The notes beneath the pieces were generated by a model. The model ran no database searches, was not told the origin of the DNA, and worked only from the letters and a program-made list of their open reading frames with translations. Positions 51,016 to 59,920 of a DNA stretch of 64,000 nt are shown here, in pieces. Both the position numbers and the translations under genes were made by a program. This DNA comes from Fibrella aquatilis (GTDB lineage Bacteria > Bacteroidota > Bacteroidia > Cytophagales > Spirosomataceae): NCBI RefSeq assembly GCF_017353255.1, contig NZ_JAFMYU010000001.1, positions 248,001 through 312,000 of the forward strand. Reading direction: 5' to 3'. Within the stretch, counting starts at the first letter, position 1. Every line of letters starts with the position of its first letter.

Positions 51016-51049
51016 AGCCATTGCCAACCTGTTAAGGTTGGCAATGGCT
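51016..51049 (-). terminator. Terminator of the GNAT-nitrilase gene
   Basis: A 15-bp perfect stem (agccattgccaacct, 51016-51030 with 51035-51049) with a T-run on the minus strand, just past the stop at 51072. Confidence 0.85.
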
Positions 51050-51071
51050 ATGACATTGAGTCTATTACGAT

Positions 51072-52661
51072 CTACTCCGATACCACAATTAATGGTGCCA
51101 CAAATTCAGGATCGTTGTCGTGCGAGGCTTTTTTGGCGGCCCGGCGCGACGTGCGTTTCATGGTAACTTCGTAAAGATCCGTGCGCCGATCTTTCAGGTT
51201 TTGCACGGAGCCATACTCGTGTAACTCCTTCAGCAACGACACATCGACATCAGCAAAAAGCACCATCTCGGTGTTGGTGGTGGCTTCGGCTTTGATGGCG
51301 TTGTTGGGAAATTGAAAATCTGACGGCGTAAACACCGCCGACTGGGCGTAGTGAATATCGGTATTGGGTACGTTGGGCAGGTTGCCCACGCAACCCGAAA
51401 TGGCCACGTAACACTCATTTTCGATAGCCCGTGCCTGTGCGCAGTTCCTGACCCGGTAGTAACCGTTTTGGGTGTCGGTGAGGAACGGCACAAAAATGAT
51501 CTGTGCACCCTGCGCCGCCAATGCCCGGCCCAATTCGGGGAATTCGACGTCGTAGCAAATCATCATCCCGATTTTGCCACAGTCGGTGTCGTAGGTCTTT
51601 ACTTCGTAGCCACCCACCATGCCGTAGAATTTAACCTCGTTGGGAGTGATGTGAATCTTTCGGTATTCTTCAAACGACCCGTCGCGGCGGCACAAGTACG
51701 ACACATTGTAGAGCTTGCCGTCGTCCATCAGCGGCATTGACCCGGCAATGATGTTGACGTTGTAGGAGATGGCAAACTCGCACATTTTTTCGCGGACCTC
51801 CTGCGTGTACTTGGCCAGTTCACGAATAGCCTGTGGTTCGGGCATGTCCTTGAATTCGGCCATGAGCGGCGTATTGAAAAACTCAGGCATGACCAGGAAA
51901 TCAGCTTTATAGTCCGATACCACGTCGGTAAAGAACTCTACCTGATCGAAAAAGGCCTGTAGCGTGGGGAACGAACGCATCTGCCACTGCACCACACCCA
52001 GCCGGATGATGGAGTCGGTATGGGGCTTGCGGTTTTTTTCCGATACGTAGTAGATGTTGTTCCACTCCAGCAACGTCGCGTATTCTTTCGACTCGGTGTC
52101 GCCGGGCAGGTAGCCGCGCAGGACTTTCTTAACGTGGAAGTCGTTGGAAAGCTGAAACGTCAGCGTGGGGTCGTAAATGTCTTTTTGCTTCACCCGCGTG
52201 ATGAATTCGCGGGGCGACAGCTCGTCGGCATACTTGCGGTAGTTGGGTATGCGCCCACCCGCCAGAATACCCTTCAGGTTCAGTTGCTCGCAAAGTTCCT
52301 TTCGGGCATCGTAGAGCCGCCTACCCAGGCGCAGGTCGCGGTAGTCGGGGTGTACGAACACTTCAATGCCGTAGAGCCAGTCGCCTTTTTTGGTGTGGGT
52401 ATCGAAGGTGTACTCGCCGGTGATTTCCTCGAAGGTGTGGCTATCGCCAAAGTCAGCGTACTTGACCTGAATAGCCAGGGCGCAGGCCACCACTTTGTCA
52501 TCGACTTCAACGCAAAACTGCCCGTCGGGGAAAATATTGACCAGTTTATCAATCAGGTTTTTCTCCCAATAGTCGCCACCGATACCGCTGTACGACTCGA
52601 TCATGGCCTCTTTGAGGTCGGCGTAATCACTCTTTTTTAAATTTCTGGTTGCAATCCGCAT
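51072..52661 (-). CDS. Bifunctional GNAT acetyltransferase/carbon-nitrogen hydrolase
   Basis: A 529-residue fusion. Residues 1-170 are a GNAT domain (GIEVFVHPDYRDLRLGRRLYDAR, acetyl-CoA site). Residues about 218-515 are a nitrilase-superfamily amidase with the triad E260 (VMPEFF), K335 (YRKIHI) and C369 (MICYDVEFPE). The fusion is known in many bacteria, with uncertain substrates. ATG at 52661; a purine-rich AGAAGGAGAA lies upstream. Confidence 0.92.
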   Translation of the reverse strand: MRIATRNLKKSDYADLKEAMIESYSGIGGDYWEKNLIDKLVNIFPDGQFCVEVDDKVVACALAIQVKYADFGDSHTFEEITGEYTFDTHTKKGDWLYGIEVFVHPDYRDLRLGRRLYDARKELCEQLNLKGILAGGRIPNYRKYADELSPREFITRVKQKDIYDPTLTFQLSNDFHVKKVLRGYLPGDTESKEYATLLEWNNIYYVSEKNRKPHTDSIIRLGVVQWQMRSFPTLQAFFDQVEFFTDVVSDYKADFLVMPEFFNTPLMAEFKDMPEPQAIRELAKYTQEVREKMCEFAISYNVNIIAGSMPLMDDGKLYNVSYLCRRDGSFEEYRKIHITPNEVKFYGMVGGYEVKTYDTDCGKIGMMICYDVEFPELGRALAAQGAQIIFVPFLTDTQNGYYRVRNCAQARAIENECYVAISGCVGNLPNVPNTDIHYAQSAVFTPSDFQFPNNAIKAEATTNTEMVLFADVDVSLLKELHEYGSVQNLKDRRTDLYEVTMKRTSRRAAKKASHDNDPEFVAPLIVVSE

Positions 52662-52752
52662 GGGGGCGTGGTTCTCCTTCTAGTTATAGTATACAACAAA
52701 CAGTAGCACGAATAGGCTTGGTTTCGCAGGCGAGAAAAGAGTTCGAAGTCCA

Positions 52753-52841
52753 AGGGCTAAAGTCTAAAGTTGGCTGACGCGAGCGTATTCTCGCGTCAGC
52801 CAACTTTAGACATTAGACCTTAAACCTTAGACTTTAGCCCT
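52753..52841. repeat. Inverted repeat with class B core and extra words in one arm
   Basis: The inner arms 52763-52783 and 52790-52810 are exact (tctaaagttggctgacgcgag). The outer 15 bp at 52753-52767 match 52827-52841 exactly, with 16 extra bases of cattagaccttaaacc inserted in the right arm. Confidence 0.9.
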
Positions 52842-52910
52842 CTACTGAAACAATCAGCCTTGATTTGCGTGTTTCTAGTCTGGATTCATCAAACACGATT
52901 CATCTTACAC

Positions 52911-53351
52911 ATGGCACAAGCAAAACGCAGAGCATCGGCAACCTGGGAAGGGGGCTTGCAGGACGGTAAAGGTTCTCTCTCAGCAACCGGTGGTGTACTG
53001 AACAACACCCCTTTTTCATTTAAAACCCGTTTTCTAAGCGAAGATGGCAGTGCGGGCACCAACCCCGAAGAACTGATTGCTGCCGCCCACGCGGGCTGTT
53101 TTACCATGGCTACGGGTGCCACCATGGGCCAGCAAGGTATTGTTCCCACCCACCTGGAGACCAAATCGGTGCTGACCATGGATATGGACACCCTCTCAAT
53201 TACGGCCATCGACCTGACCATTACGGGCACGGTGCCGGGTATTGATCAGGCCAAGTTTGAAGAAATTGCCAACGAGGCAAAGAAAAACTGTGTGATCTCA
53301 CGCGCCCTGGCCCCCAGCATTGCCCTGACTGTAACGGCTACACTGGTGTAA
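52911..53351 (+). CDS. OsmC family peroxiredoxin-like protein
   Basis: A 146-residue OsmC protein that reduces organic hydroperoxides using two cysteines: AAHAGCFTMA (near 63) and KKNCVISRAL (near 127). It starts MAQAKRRASATWEGG. The length is typical. An upstream open frame adds 17 residues unlike the family. A strong terminator follows. Confidence 0.93.
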   Translation: MAQAKRRASATWEGGLQDGKGSLSATGGVLNNTPFSFKTRFLSEDGSAGTNPEELIAAAHAGCFTMATGATMGQQGIVPTHLETKSVLTMDMDTLSITAIDLTITGTVPGIDQAKFEEIANEAKKNCVISRALAPSIALTVTATLV

Positions 53352-53366
53352 GTACTTGATAGACGT

Positions 53367-53403
53367 AAAAAGCCCGCCCGGTACCGACCGTGGCGGGCTT
53401 TTT
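53367..53403 (+). terminator. Rho-independent terminator after the OsmC gene
   Basis: The stem aaaaagcccgcc/ggcgggcttttt (53367-53378 with 53392-53403) is followed by T. Confidence 0.88.
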
Positions 53404-53476
53404 TGTGAGTGAATAAAACGTGAGCCAACCCCCCGTAACTTCTCAATTTGTTCACATCTGAACTGGCCACGAACTG

Positions 53477-53484
53477 TACCTTTG
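53477..53484 (+). promoter_or_regulatory. Possible -7 box before the YncE/phosphatase gene
   Basis: TACCTTTG lies 50 bases before the ATG at 53534. A TTTG at 53447-53450 is six bases too far for an ideal -33 element. Confidence 0.4.
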
Positions 53485-53533
53485 ACGCCACATGCTGATG
53501 AGTTGGTAGTAGGCCGCTGATGGTCAGGTTATT

Positions 53534-56299
53534 ATGAGACGTTATCTGCTGATTTTAAATTGCCTAGCTGCGGTGGCTACTGGCTTTGCTCAACAAACCA
53601 CGCTGCAAGTGCCCGGCCGAAACCGGTTTTGCCAAATCGATACGGCGGGGGTGTCGGTGCTGCCCAGCGGCCGGTTTGTGACGCCCGCCGGACACACCAT
53701 CCGCATCAACTCCGACCCGTTTGGCATGGCCCTCAGCCCCGACGGGCAAACGGCCTTGGTGCTGCACGACGGCGTATTTTCCGTAATCACTCAGCCCGGT
53801 TCGGCGCGACCCGTGCTCACGCGGATGCCCGCCTTCGGTCAGCCCGATTCGCAGTCGCTGCTCACGGGCGGGTCGTTTCTGGGTGTGGCTTTCAGTGCCG
53901 ATGGCAAAACGGCCTACCTCAGTCAGGGCGATAAAGGCAGTGTGCTGGTGCTCGACGTGCCCACCCGGACCAAAATCAGGGAAATAAGCCTGAACGGGCC
54001 TGTTTCAGGCAAGACATACACCGACAGTTTTACGTCTGATTTAGTGGTAAATACGGCAGCAAACGAACTGCTCGTACTGGACCGCGCCAACTTCCGACTG
54101 GTGCGTATTGATTTGACTACCAATGCGTTAACTGCCTCTTTGCCAACCGGTCGGCAGCCGTTTGGGTTGCGGCTCAGCCCCGATCAGAAGCTGGCGTTTG
54201 TGGCCAACGTGGGGCAGTACAGCTACCCGCTTGTGCCCGGCGTGACGCCCACCAACCGCGACACCATGATGCTCAAATTCCCCGCCTACGGAGCGCACTC
54301 GAAAGCTTCGCGGGAAGGGGTGGAGATAGAAGGACGACACATTCCGGGCCTCGGCGACCCCAACGACGACGAAGCCATGAGCGTCTGGACTATCGACCTG
54401 GCCACAAACCGGGTGGTGGCGCGGCACAAGACGGGTGTGAAAATTGGCGAGATGATCGAGGAGGCCGAAGTAGTAGGAGGGAGCAGTCCCAACTCGATTG
54501 TGGTTGGTAAAAACCTGGCCTACGTTACCAACGCCACCAACGATAACCTCTCTATTATCGACTACCGCAGGCACCGCATTGTGGGCACCATTCCGCTGCG
54601 GCTGGCCCGGCTTGGTGCGCCGCCCGTGCTGGACAAACTGCGTGGCCTGATGCCCTTCGGACTGTGTTTGACGAAAGACGAAAAAACGCTCTACGTAGCC
54701 CTGTTGGCCTTCAACGCCGTCGCCGTTGTCGACGTGGCAACCCGCACGGTAAAGGGCCTAATCCCCACCGGCTGGGGACCAACCCGTGTGCTGCTCTCGC
54801 CCAACGAAACCACGCTCTACATTACCTCGGCGCGGGGCTACGGCGCTGGGCCAAACGGGGGCAACGGGTTTGTGGCCCCACCGCAGGGAACGTATATTGG
54901 TGATATTCAGCTGGGTACGTTTCAGTCGGTGCCAATGCCCGATGCCGTTCAACTAGCCAGTTATACCAAACAGGTCTTTGCCAACACCTACGAAACGGTG
55001 CCGGTGGTGGCCGCTCAGCCGAAAGCCGGAGCAGGGCAAGCGGTGCTGCCAATCGTACCCGGTTTGCCGTCATCGGCCATTAAATACATCGTTTACATCA
55101 CCAAAGAAAACCGCACCTACGACGAGGTGCTTGGCCAACTACCCACCGGTCGCGGCGACAGTACACTGGCGCGTTTTGGCCTGGGGGCCACGGTGCGCGG
55201 CAAGAAAGACACGGTCTATCTGACCAACGCCAACGTGATGCCCAACCACAATCGCATTGCGAGCCAATTTGCGTTTTCCGACAATTTCTACTGCGATTCT
55301 GATGCCAGTATCCACGGCCATCATTGGATGATGGGCACTATTCCCAACGAGTGGGTAGAGGCCAATGCAGCCTCAGCGGGCACGTTCAAGGCATTTTCGG
55401 CGGCTCCGGGACGGCGGTTTCCGAAAACGACGGGGGCCATTGACCCCGAAGATTACAACGAGCGGGGCGGTATCTGGGAAGCGCTGGAACGGAAGCGCAT
55501 TCGGTTCTACAATTTCGGTCAGGCTAACGAATATGCCGGGTCGTTTGAGGAGCCCCACAACACCCCCTTCGGCACGGCGCACCCCGTCTCGTTCCCCATG
55601 CCCGACGCCGCGTTTCGGAACACCTCGCGCAACTACGCGGGCTACAACACCAGCATTCCCGACCAGTTTCGACTAGATCAGTTCACGACCGAATTCACCA
55701 AAAAGTGGCTGGGCAAGAAACCACAGGCGCTACCCCAATTGCTTACGGTCATGATCCCCAACGACCACGGAGCCAGCCCCCGACCCTCGTTTGGGTATCC
55801 CTACCTACAGAGCTATATGGCTGATAATGACCTCGCTGTAGGGCGGATGCTGCATTTTTTGAGCCGGACGCCCTACTGGAAAAACATGCTGGTGGTCATC
55901 ACCGAAGACGACCCGCAGGGCGGTGTTGACCACGTAGACGCCCATCGGTCGTTGCTGATGCTGGCGGGGCCGTATGTGAAGCGCGGCTACGTCTCGCACA
56001 CCCACGCTAACTTCGGCTCTATCCTGAAAGTGATCTACAACCTGCTGGGCGTTCCCTACGTCAACCACTACGACCTCACGGCCTCACTCCCGCAGGATTT
56101 TTTCACCGATAAACCCGACTTCACCCCCTACGATGCTGTTCTGCCCGATGCCCGCGTCTTCAACCCCCAGAAAGCCCTAGACTACTACAAAAAAACCTTC
56201 GACTGGCCCGCCATCCAGCGCGGCCCGCTCATGGGCGACGTCCCCAAAATGGATGACCCCCGCCAACAACGCGCCGAGCATTACCGGCAGAAGGAGTAA
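53534..56299 (+). CDS. YncE-type beta-propeller fused to phosphoesterase (alkaline-phosphatase family)
   Basis: A 921-residue exported protein. The signal peptide (1-19) is followed by a seven-bladed YncE-like propeller (about 60-480, with DGQTALVLHDG, DGKTAYLSQGD and DEKTLYVALLAFNAVAVVD repeats). A phosphoesterase domain of the phospholipase C/acid phosphatase type follows (about 510-900, with ITKENRTYDEVLGQL, DNFYCDSDASIHGHHW and VITEDDPQGGVDHVD). It would cleave a phosphate or phosphonate ester outside the inner membrane. It begins the second phosphonate-type cluster. Confidence 0.88.
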   Translation: MRRYLLILNCLAAVATGFAQQTTLQVPGRNRFCQIDTAGVSVLPSGRFVTPAGHTIRINSDPFGMALSPDGQTALVLHDGVFSVITQPGSARPVLTRMPAFGQPDSQSLLTGGSFLGVAFSADGKTAYLSQGDKGSVLVLDVPTRTKIREISLNGPVSGKTYTDSFTSDLVVNTAANELLVLDRANFRLVRIDLTTNALTASLPTGRQPFGLRLSPDQKLAFVANVGQYSYPLVPGVTPTNRDTMMLKFPAYGAHSKASREGVEIEGRHIPGLGDPNDDEAMSVWTIDLATNRVVARHKTGVKIGEMIEEAEVVGGSSPNSIVVGKNLAYVTNATNDNLSIIDYRRHRIVGTIPLRLARLGAPPVLDKLRGLMPFGLCLTKDEKTLYVALLAFNAVAVVDVATRTVKGLIPTGWGPTRVLLSPNETTLYITSARGYGAGPNGGNGFVAPPQGTYIGDIQLGTFQSVPMPDAVQLASYTKQVFANTYETVPVVAAQPKAGAGQAVLPIVPGLPSSAIKYIVYITKENRTYDEVLGQLPTGRGDSTLARFGLGATVRGKKDTVYLTNANVMPNHNRIASQFAFSDNFYCDSDASIHGHHWMMGTIPNEWVEANAASAGTFKAFSAAPGRRFPKTTGAIDPEDYNERGGIWEALERKRIRFYNFGQANEYAGSFEEPHNTPFGTAHPVSFPMPDAAFRNTSRNYAGYNTSIPDQFRLDQFTTEFTKKWLGKKPQALPQLLTVMIPNDHGASPRPSFGYPYLQSYMADNDLAVGRMLHFLSRTPYWKNMLVVITEDDPQGGVDHVDAHRSLLMLAGPYVKRGYVSHTHANFGSILKVIYNLLGVPYVNHYDLTASLPQDFFTDKPDFTPYDAVLPDARVFNPQKALDYYKKTFDWPAIQRGPLMGDVPKMDDPRQQRAEHYRQKE

Positions 56300-56301
56300 G
56301 G

Positions 56302-56337
56302 GCAATGTATCACGGACTGAAGTCCGTGATACATTGC
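56302..56337. repeat. 17-bp palindrome between phosphatase and transporter genes
   Basis: The arms gcaatgtatcacggact (56302-56318) and 56321-56337 are exact. Tandem actgcatactg words follow to 56368, as in the repeats at 6525 and 26788. Confidence 0.8.
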
Positions 56338-56369
56338 ATACTGCATACTGTCCTTAACTGCATACTGAA

Positions 56370-57653
56370 ATGAAGCTCCTCCGCCACCCCGCTGTCTTTG
56401 TCCTTTTCGGAGCTACGGCTGCGTTCTGTACGTACACCTGCATGTATGCCTTTCGGAAGGGCATCACGGCTGTCACGTTCGAGGGGATGGCCTATGCAGG
56501 GCTGAGTTACAAGACGTGGCTCATTATGGCGCAGGTGTTGGGCTATGCCTTGTCTAAACGGATGGGTGTCAAGGTGGTATCGGAAGTATCGGCGGGGCGG
56601 CGGGCTATGTATGTGCTGGCGTTTGTGGCGGCGGCGGAGGTGGCCCTGCTGGGCTTTGCGCTCGTGCCCGCCCCGTGGAATATTCCGTTTTTGCTGCTCA
56701 ACGGCCTGCCGCTGGGCATGGTCTACGGCGTGGTGCTGGGCTTTCTGGAAGGCCGCCGACAGACCGATGCACTCGTGGCGGGGCTGACGGCTTCGTTTAT
56801 TTTCGCGTCGGGCTTCGTGAAAACCGTAGCGCTCACCATCAAGGCCGACTGGGGTGTGTCGGAGTTTTGGCTGCCGTTCGTAACGGGTGCGTTGTTTGTT
56901 GGGCCGTTGCTGCTGTCTGTTTTTGCCCTGTCGAGCCTGCCACCACCCACCGAACAGGACCGGGCGCAGCGCACCAGCCGTCCACCTATGATGCAGGCCG
57001 ACCGGCGGGCATTTATCCGGTATTTCAACCCCGGCCTGGCCCTGCTCATTGCGGCTTACGTGCTGCTGACCGCCTTCCGCGATTTCCGAGACAATTTTGG
57101 CCCCGAAATACTGAAGAGCGTAGGCAACCTGTCGCCCGCGCTGTTCACCAAAACCGAAGCCTGGGTTGCGGTGGTGCTGCTGGTGCTGATGTCGCTGCTG
57201 ACGCTGGTCCGCGACCACTGGCAGGCGTTCCGGCTCATCAACGCGGTCATGATGCTGGCCATGATTACGCTGGTTGTGAGTACCTACGCCTTCGACCAAG
57301 GCTGGCTGTCGGCAGGCAACTGGTACCTCGCGCTGGGCATTGGCCTCTATGCCGCCTACGTACCGCTGAACGGCCTGTACTTCGAGCGGCTGGTGGCGGC
57401 GTTTCGGTACCCCAGCACGGTGGGTTTTGTGGTCACGCTGGCCGATTATTATGGCTATCTGGGCAGCGTGGGCATCTTATTGTACAAAAACTTCGGTCAG
57501 TCAGATCTGAGCTACCTCGATTTTTTGCGCTACGGTGCCTACGCCCTGGCGGGCTGCTTTGTGCTGCTGATGAGCGCGTCGTACCGGTCGATGGCCGGGC
57601 GTTATGCTGAACAAACTCCTACACGTTATGCTACCTCAACTGGTGATTTTTGA
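56370..57653 (+). CDS. DUF5690 family MFS-like transporter
   Basis: A 427-residue polytopic protein with about 12 hydrophobic segments and the opening AVFVLFGATAAFCTYTCMYAFRK. It fits the DUF5690 family of Bacteroidota, distant from the glycerol-3-phosphate/organophosphate branch of MFS. It likely carries the substrate released outside into the cytoplasm. Its last 26 bases overlap the HAD hydrolase gene. Confidence 0.85.
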   Translation: MKLLRHPAVFVLFGATAAFCTYTCMYAFRKGITAVTFEGMAYAGLSYKTWLIMAQVLGYALSKRMGVKVVSEVSAGRRAMYVLAFVAAAEVALLGFALVPAPWNIPFLLLNGLPLGMVYGVVLGFLEGRRQTDALVAGLTASFIFASGFVKTVALTIKADWGVSEFWLPFVTGALFVGPLLLSVFALSSLPPPTEQDRAQRTSRPPMMQADRRAFIRYFNPGLALLIAAYVLLTAFRDFRDNFGPEILKSVGNLSPALFTKTEAWVAVVLLVLMSLLTLVRDHWQAFRLINAVMMLAMITLVVSTYAFDQGWLSAGNWYLALGIGLYAAYVPLNGLYFERLVAAFRYPSTVGFVVTLADYYGYLGSVGILLYKNFGQSDLSYLDFLRYGAYALAGCFVLLMSASYRSMAGRYAEQTPTRYATSTGDF

Positions 57654-58347
57654 CATGGCCGGGACCACCGTCACCGACCAACACGAAGTGGAACAGTGCT
57701 TTGCGCAGGCCGCCGCTGAGTCGGGCCTGCGGGCCACCCCCGAACGGATTCTGGCGGTGCAGGGCATGGCCAAACGCTATGTGTTCGACCTGCTCTGGCG
57801 TGAGCAACTGGGTACCGATCTGGCCGAACTTGATGCACGGGTAGACGAGTCGTATACCCTGTTCAAAACCATTCTGGAACACCACTACGAAACCCAGCCC
57901 GTAACACCTACCGAGGGGTGCCTGGCTACGTTTGCCTGGCTCAGCGAACAGGGTGTTCCTATTGCGCTCACTACTGGTTTTTACCGTACCGTAACCAACC
58001 TGATTTTGAATCGTCTCGACTGGCATGTTGATCCAAATGGCCATTATGTGGCTGATGATCAGATGGTTGTTCAGATTAGTATCGCCTCTGACGAAGTGCC
58101 CAACGGTCGCCCCGCCCCCGACATGATCCGGCTGGCGATGCAACAGTTGGGCATCACTGACCCCAAACAGGTAGTGAACATTGGCGACACCCCGTCTGAT
58201 TTGTTATCGGCTCAGGCAGCGGGCGTTGGCCTGAATCTGGGCCTCACCAACGGCACCCACTCGGAAGCACAACTGCGTGATTATCCGCATGATGCGCTGC
58301 TGGGATCACTGGCCGAATTGCCGGGTCTACTGAGCAGCAGGGGGTAG
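57628..58347 (+). CDS. Phosphonatase-like HAD hydrolase (TIGR03351 type)
   Basis: A 239-residue HAD enzyme of the PhnX-like group. The nucleophile D9 is in VIFDMAGTTV; the AGTT segment is characteristic of phosphonatases, where phosphonoacetaldehyde hydrolase has DWAGT. A helical cap (about 18-90), ALTTGFYRTV (motif II region) and IGDTPSDLLSAQAAG (motif IV) follow. It would cleave a C-P bond in a carbonyl phosphonate. I see no obvious cap lysine, so activity on phosphonoacetaldehyde itself is uncertain. The ATG at 57628 is preferred; 57604 is possible. Confidence 0.85.
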   Translation: MLPQLVIFDMAGTTVTDQHEVEQCFAQAAAESGLRATPERILAVQGMAKRYVFDLLWREQLGTDLAELDARVDESYTLFKTILEHHYETQPVTPTEGCLATFAWLSEQGVPIALTTGFYRTVTNLILNRLDWHVDPNGHYVADDQMVVQISIASDEVPNGRPAPDMIRLAMQQLGITDPKQVVNIGDTPSDLLSAQAAGVGLNLGLTNGTHSEAQLRDYPHDALLGSLAELPGLLSSRG

Positions 58348-58560
58348 TGGGGGGGGGAGTTTGTGGTTTGTGGTTTGTAGTTGCTTCGCGCAATGGTTGG
58401 CTTCGCGCTACGTGCCCCTCGACTGCGCTCGGGGTGACAACGAACTTGACTCAAGCTAGGATACTTGCTTATTGTCCTGTCACCCCGAGCGCAGTCGAGG
58501 GGCCACGCGTCAGCCCACTACAGCGCGAAGCAACTACAAACCCCACCCCCCCAACTTTCC
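58348..58560. repeat. Nested inverted repeats, about 210 bp
   Basis: The inner arms 58414-58439 and 58478-58503 are exact (gcccctcgactgcgctcg...). Outer arms ggtttgtagttgcttcgcgc and gcgcgaagcaactacaaacc flank them. The right outer part recurs at 1592-1622. I recall the inner sequence as a common intergenic element in other bacterial genomes. Confidence 0.88.
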
Positions 58561-58592
58561 AGACATACGACTTACCCACTTACGACTACTCT

Positions 58593-59747
58593 ATGTACGA
58601 CCTAATCATTGTTGGTGCGGGCATTTTGGGTGCTACGCACGCCTATCACGCCGCGCAACGGGGCCTGAAAGTGCTCTTGCTGGAAAAAGACAATCACCCT
58701 GTAAGCTCGACGGTGCGGAATTTTGGGCAGATCGTGCCGTCGGGAATGGCGGGACGGTGGTTTGAGTATGGCCGGCGGACGCTGGAACTGTACCGGCAGT
58801 GGCAGGCCGAAACGGATCTGTCGCTCCGCCAAAACGGCTCTATTTATGTGGCCTCTGATGACGACGAGTGGCAGCTGGCTAACGAACTATTCGACCGGCG
58901 ACGGGCCGAGAACTACCCCTGCGAACTGCTCACGGCGACGCAGACCCTGGCCAAATACCCCACGCTCCGGCCCGATTACATCCGCGGTGCGCTCTGGTTT
59001 CCTGATGAGATGAGCGCCGAACCCGATCAATTTATTCACCGATTCATCGACTTCATTGTGCGCAAACACGGCGTCACCTACCGACCCAACGCGGCGGTGG
59101 TGGATTGCCTATCGAACTACGGCGGGGCCATCGTGACGCTGGCCGGTGGCGAACGCCTGTCGGCAAGCCGCGTGCTGATTTGCGGTGGGTACGAATTTCG
59201 GTTGTTGTATCCCGATGTATTCGCCAATAGTGGTCTGGTTGTGAGTAAGTTACAGATGCTGCAAACGGTGCCTATGCCTGCTGTTTCGTTGCCAGGAAAC
59301 ATCCTCACCGGCCTTACCATCCGCCGGTACGAATCCTTCACCGAATGCCCGTCCTTTGCCAGTATTCAGACCCCGCCACACCTTGCTGAGCTAAAGAAAT
59401 GGGGTGTCCATATCCTTTTTAAACAAGCCACCGACGGCTCTATCATCATCGGCGACAGCCACGAATATGCCTCTGCTGCCCGAATTGATGACCTGGGTTA
59501 CGACACCAAAGACGCCCTGAATCACCTGATGCTGACCGAAGCCCGCCGCATCGTGCAGTTTCCCGTCGACCATATTGCCCGCACCTGGGCCGGGTACTAC
59601 GCCCAAACCGCATCGGCGGACCGCGCCAACGAGATTTTCGAGCATGACGTAGACGATTACATCCGCATCGTCACCGGCATCGGCGGCAAAGGCATGTCGT
59701 CCGGCGCGGGGTATGCCGAGGCGTCGTTGGGGGCGTGGATGGGGTAA
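58593..59747 (+). CDS. FAD-dependent oxidoreductase, phosphonate-associated (TIGR03364 type)
   Basis: A 384-residue flavoenzyme of the DAO superfamily. The FAD motif GAGILGATHAYHAA is at residues 8-21, followed by LLLEKD, a central SSTVRNFGQIVPSG segment and the C-terminal TGIGGKGMSSGAG. Members of this group are found next to TIGR03351 HAD hydrolases and are proposed to deaminate an aminophosphonate to the aldehyde the HAD enzyme cleaves. The ATG at 58593 starts the FAD motif frame. The last codon and TAA lie in the arm of an inverted repeat. Confidence 0.85.
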   Translation: MYDLIIVGAGILGATHAYHAAQRGLKVLLLEKDNHPVSSTVRNFGQIVPSGMAGRWFEYGRRTLELYRQWQAETDLSLRQNGSIYVASDDDEWQLANELFDRRRAENYPCELLTATQTLAKYPTLRPDYIRGALWFPDEMSAEPDQFIHRFIDFIVRKHGVTYRPNAAVVDCLSNYGGAIVTLAGGERLSASRVLICGGYEFRLLYPDVFANSGLVVSKLQMLQTVPMPAVSLPGNILTGLTIRRYESFTECPSFASIQTPPHLAELKKWGVHILFKQATDGSIIIGDSHEYASAARIDDLGYDTKDALNHLMLTEARRIVQFPVDHIARTWAGYYAQTASADRANEIFEHDVDDYIRIVTGIGGKGMSSGAGYAEASLGAWMG

Positions 59748-59854
59748 TAGTGGTGAGTGATAAGCGATGAGTGGTGAGTTTGCTTCCGCCAGCGTACCTG
59801 CTCTGGCGGAAGCAAACTCACCACTCATCGCTTATCACTCACCACTATTACCCC
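59741..59854. repeat. Perfect 52-bp inverted repeat copying a gene end, class A core
   Basis: The arms 59741-59792 and 59803-59854 are exact around a 10-nt loop. The left arm starts in the penultimate codon of the FAD oxidoreductase and includes its TAA (59745-59747), so the right arm carries the inverted copy of the gene end. The core is in the opposite orientation to the one at 63921. Confidence 0.95.
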
Positions 59855-59889
59855 TCGCTTAGAAAAATACAAAATCTTCGGCCCCACAC

Positions 59890-59920
59890 TTGCTTTTTTG
59901 GAAATATATTCTTACTTTTG
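59890..59920 (+). promoter_or_regulatory. Promoter of the DEAD-box helicase gene
   Basis: TTG (59890-59892), a 20-base spacer and TACTTTTG (59913-59920) match the Bacteroidota promoter. The start would lie about 345 bases before the ATG. Confidence 0.6.

Noticed and set aside
56310-57299. 329-residue minus-strand frame
   Set aside because: Antisense to the DUF5690 transporter; His/Gln/Arg-rich shadow.
56675-57610. 311-residue plus-strand frame
   Set aside because: Second-frame shadow of the DUF5690 gene without hydrophobic segments of its own.
58347-58592. N-terminal extension of the FAD oxidoreductase
   Set aside because: It reads through the nested inverted repeats. The FAD-binding motif begins right after the ATG at 58593.
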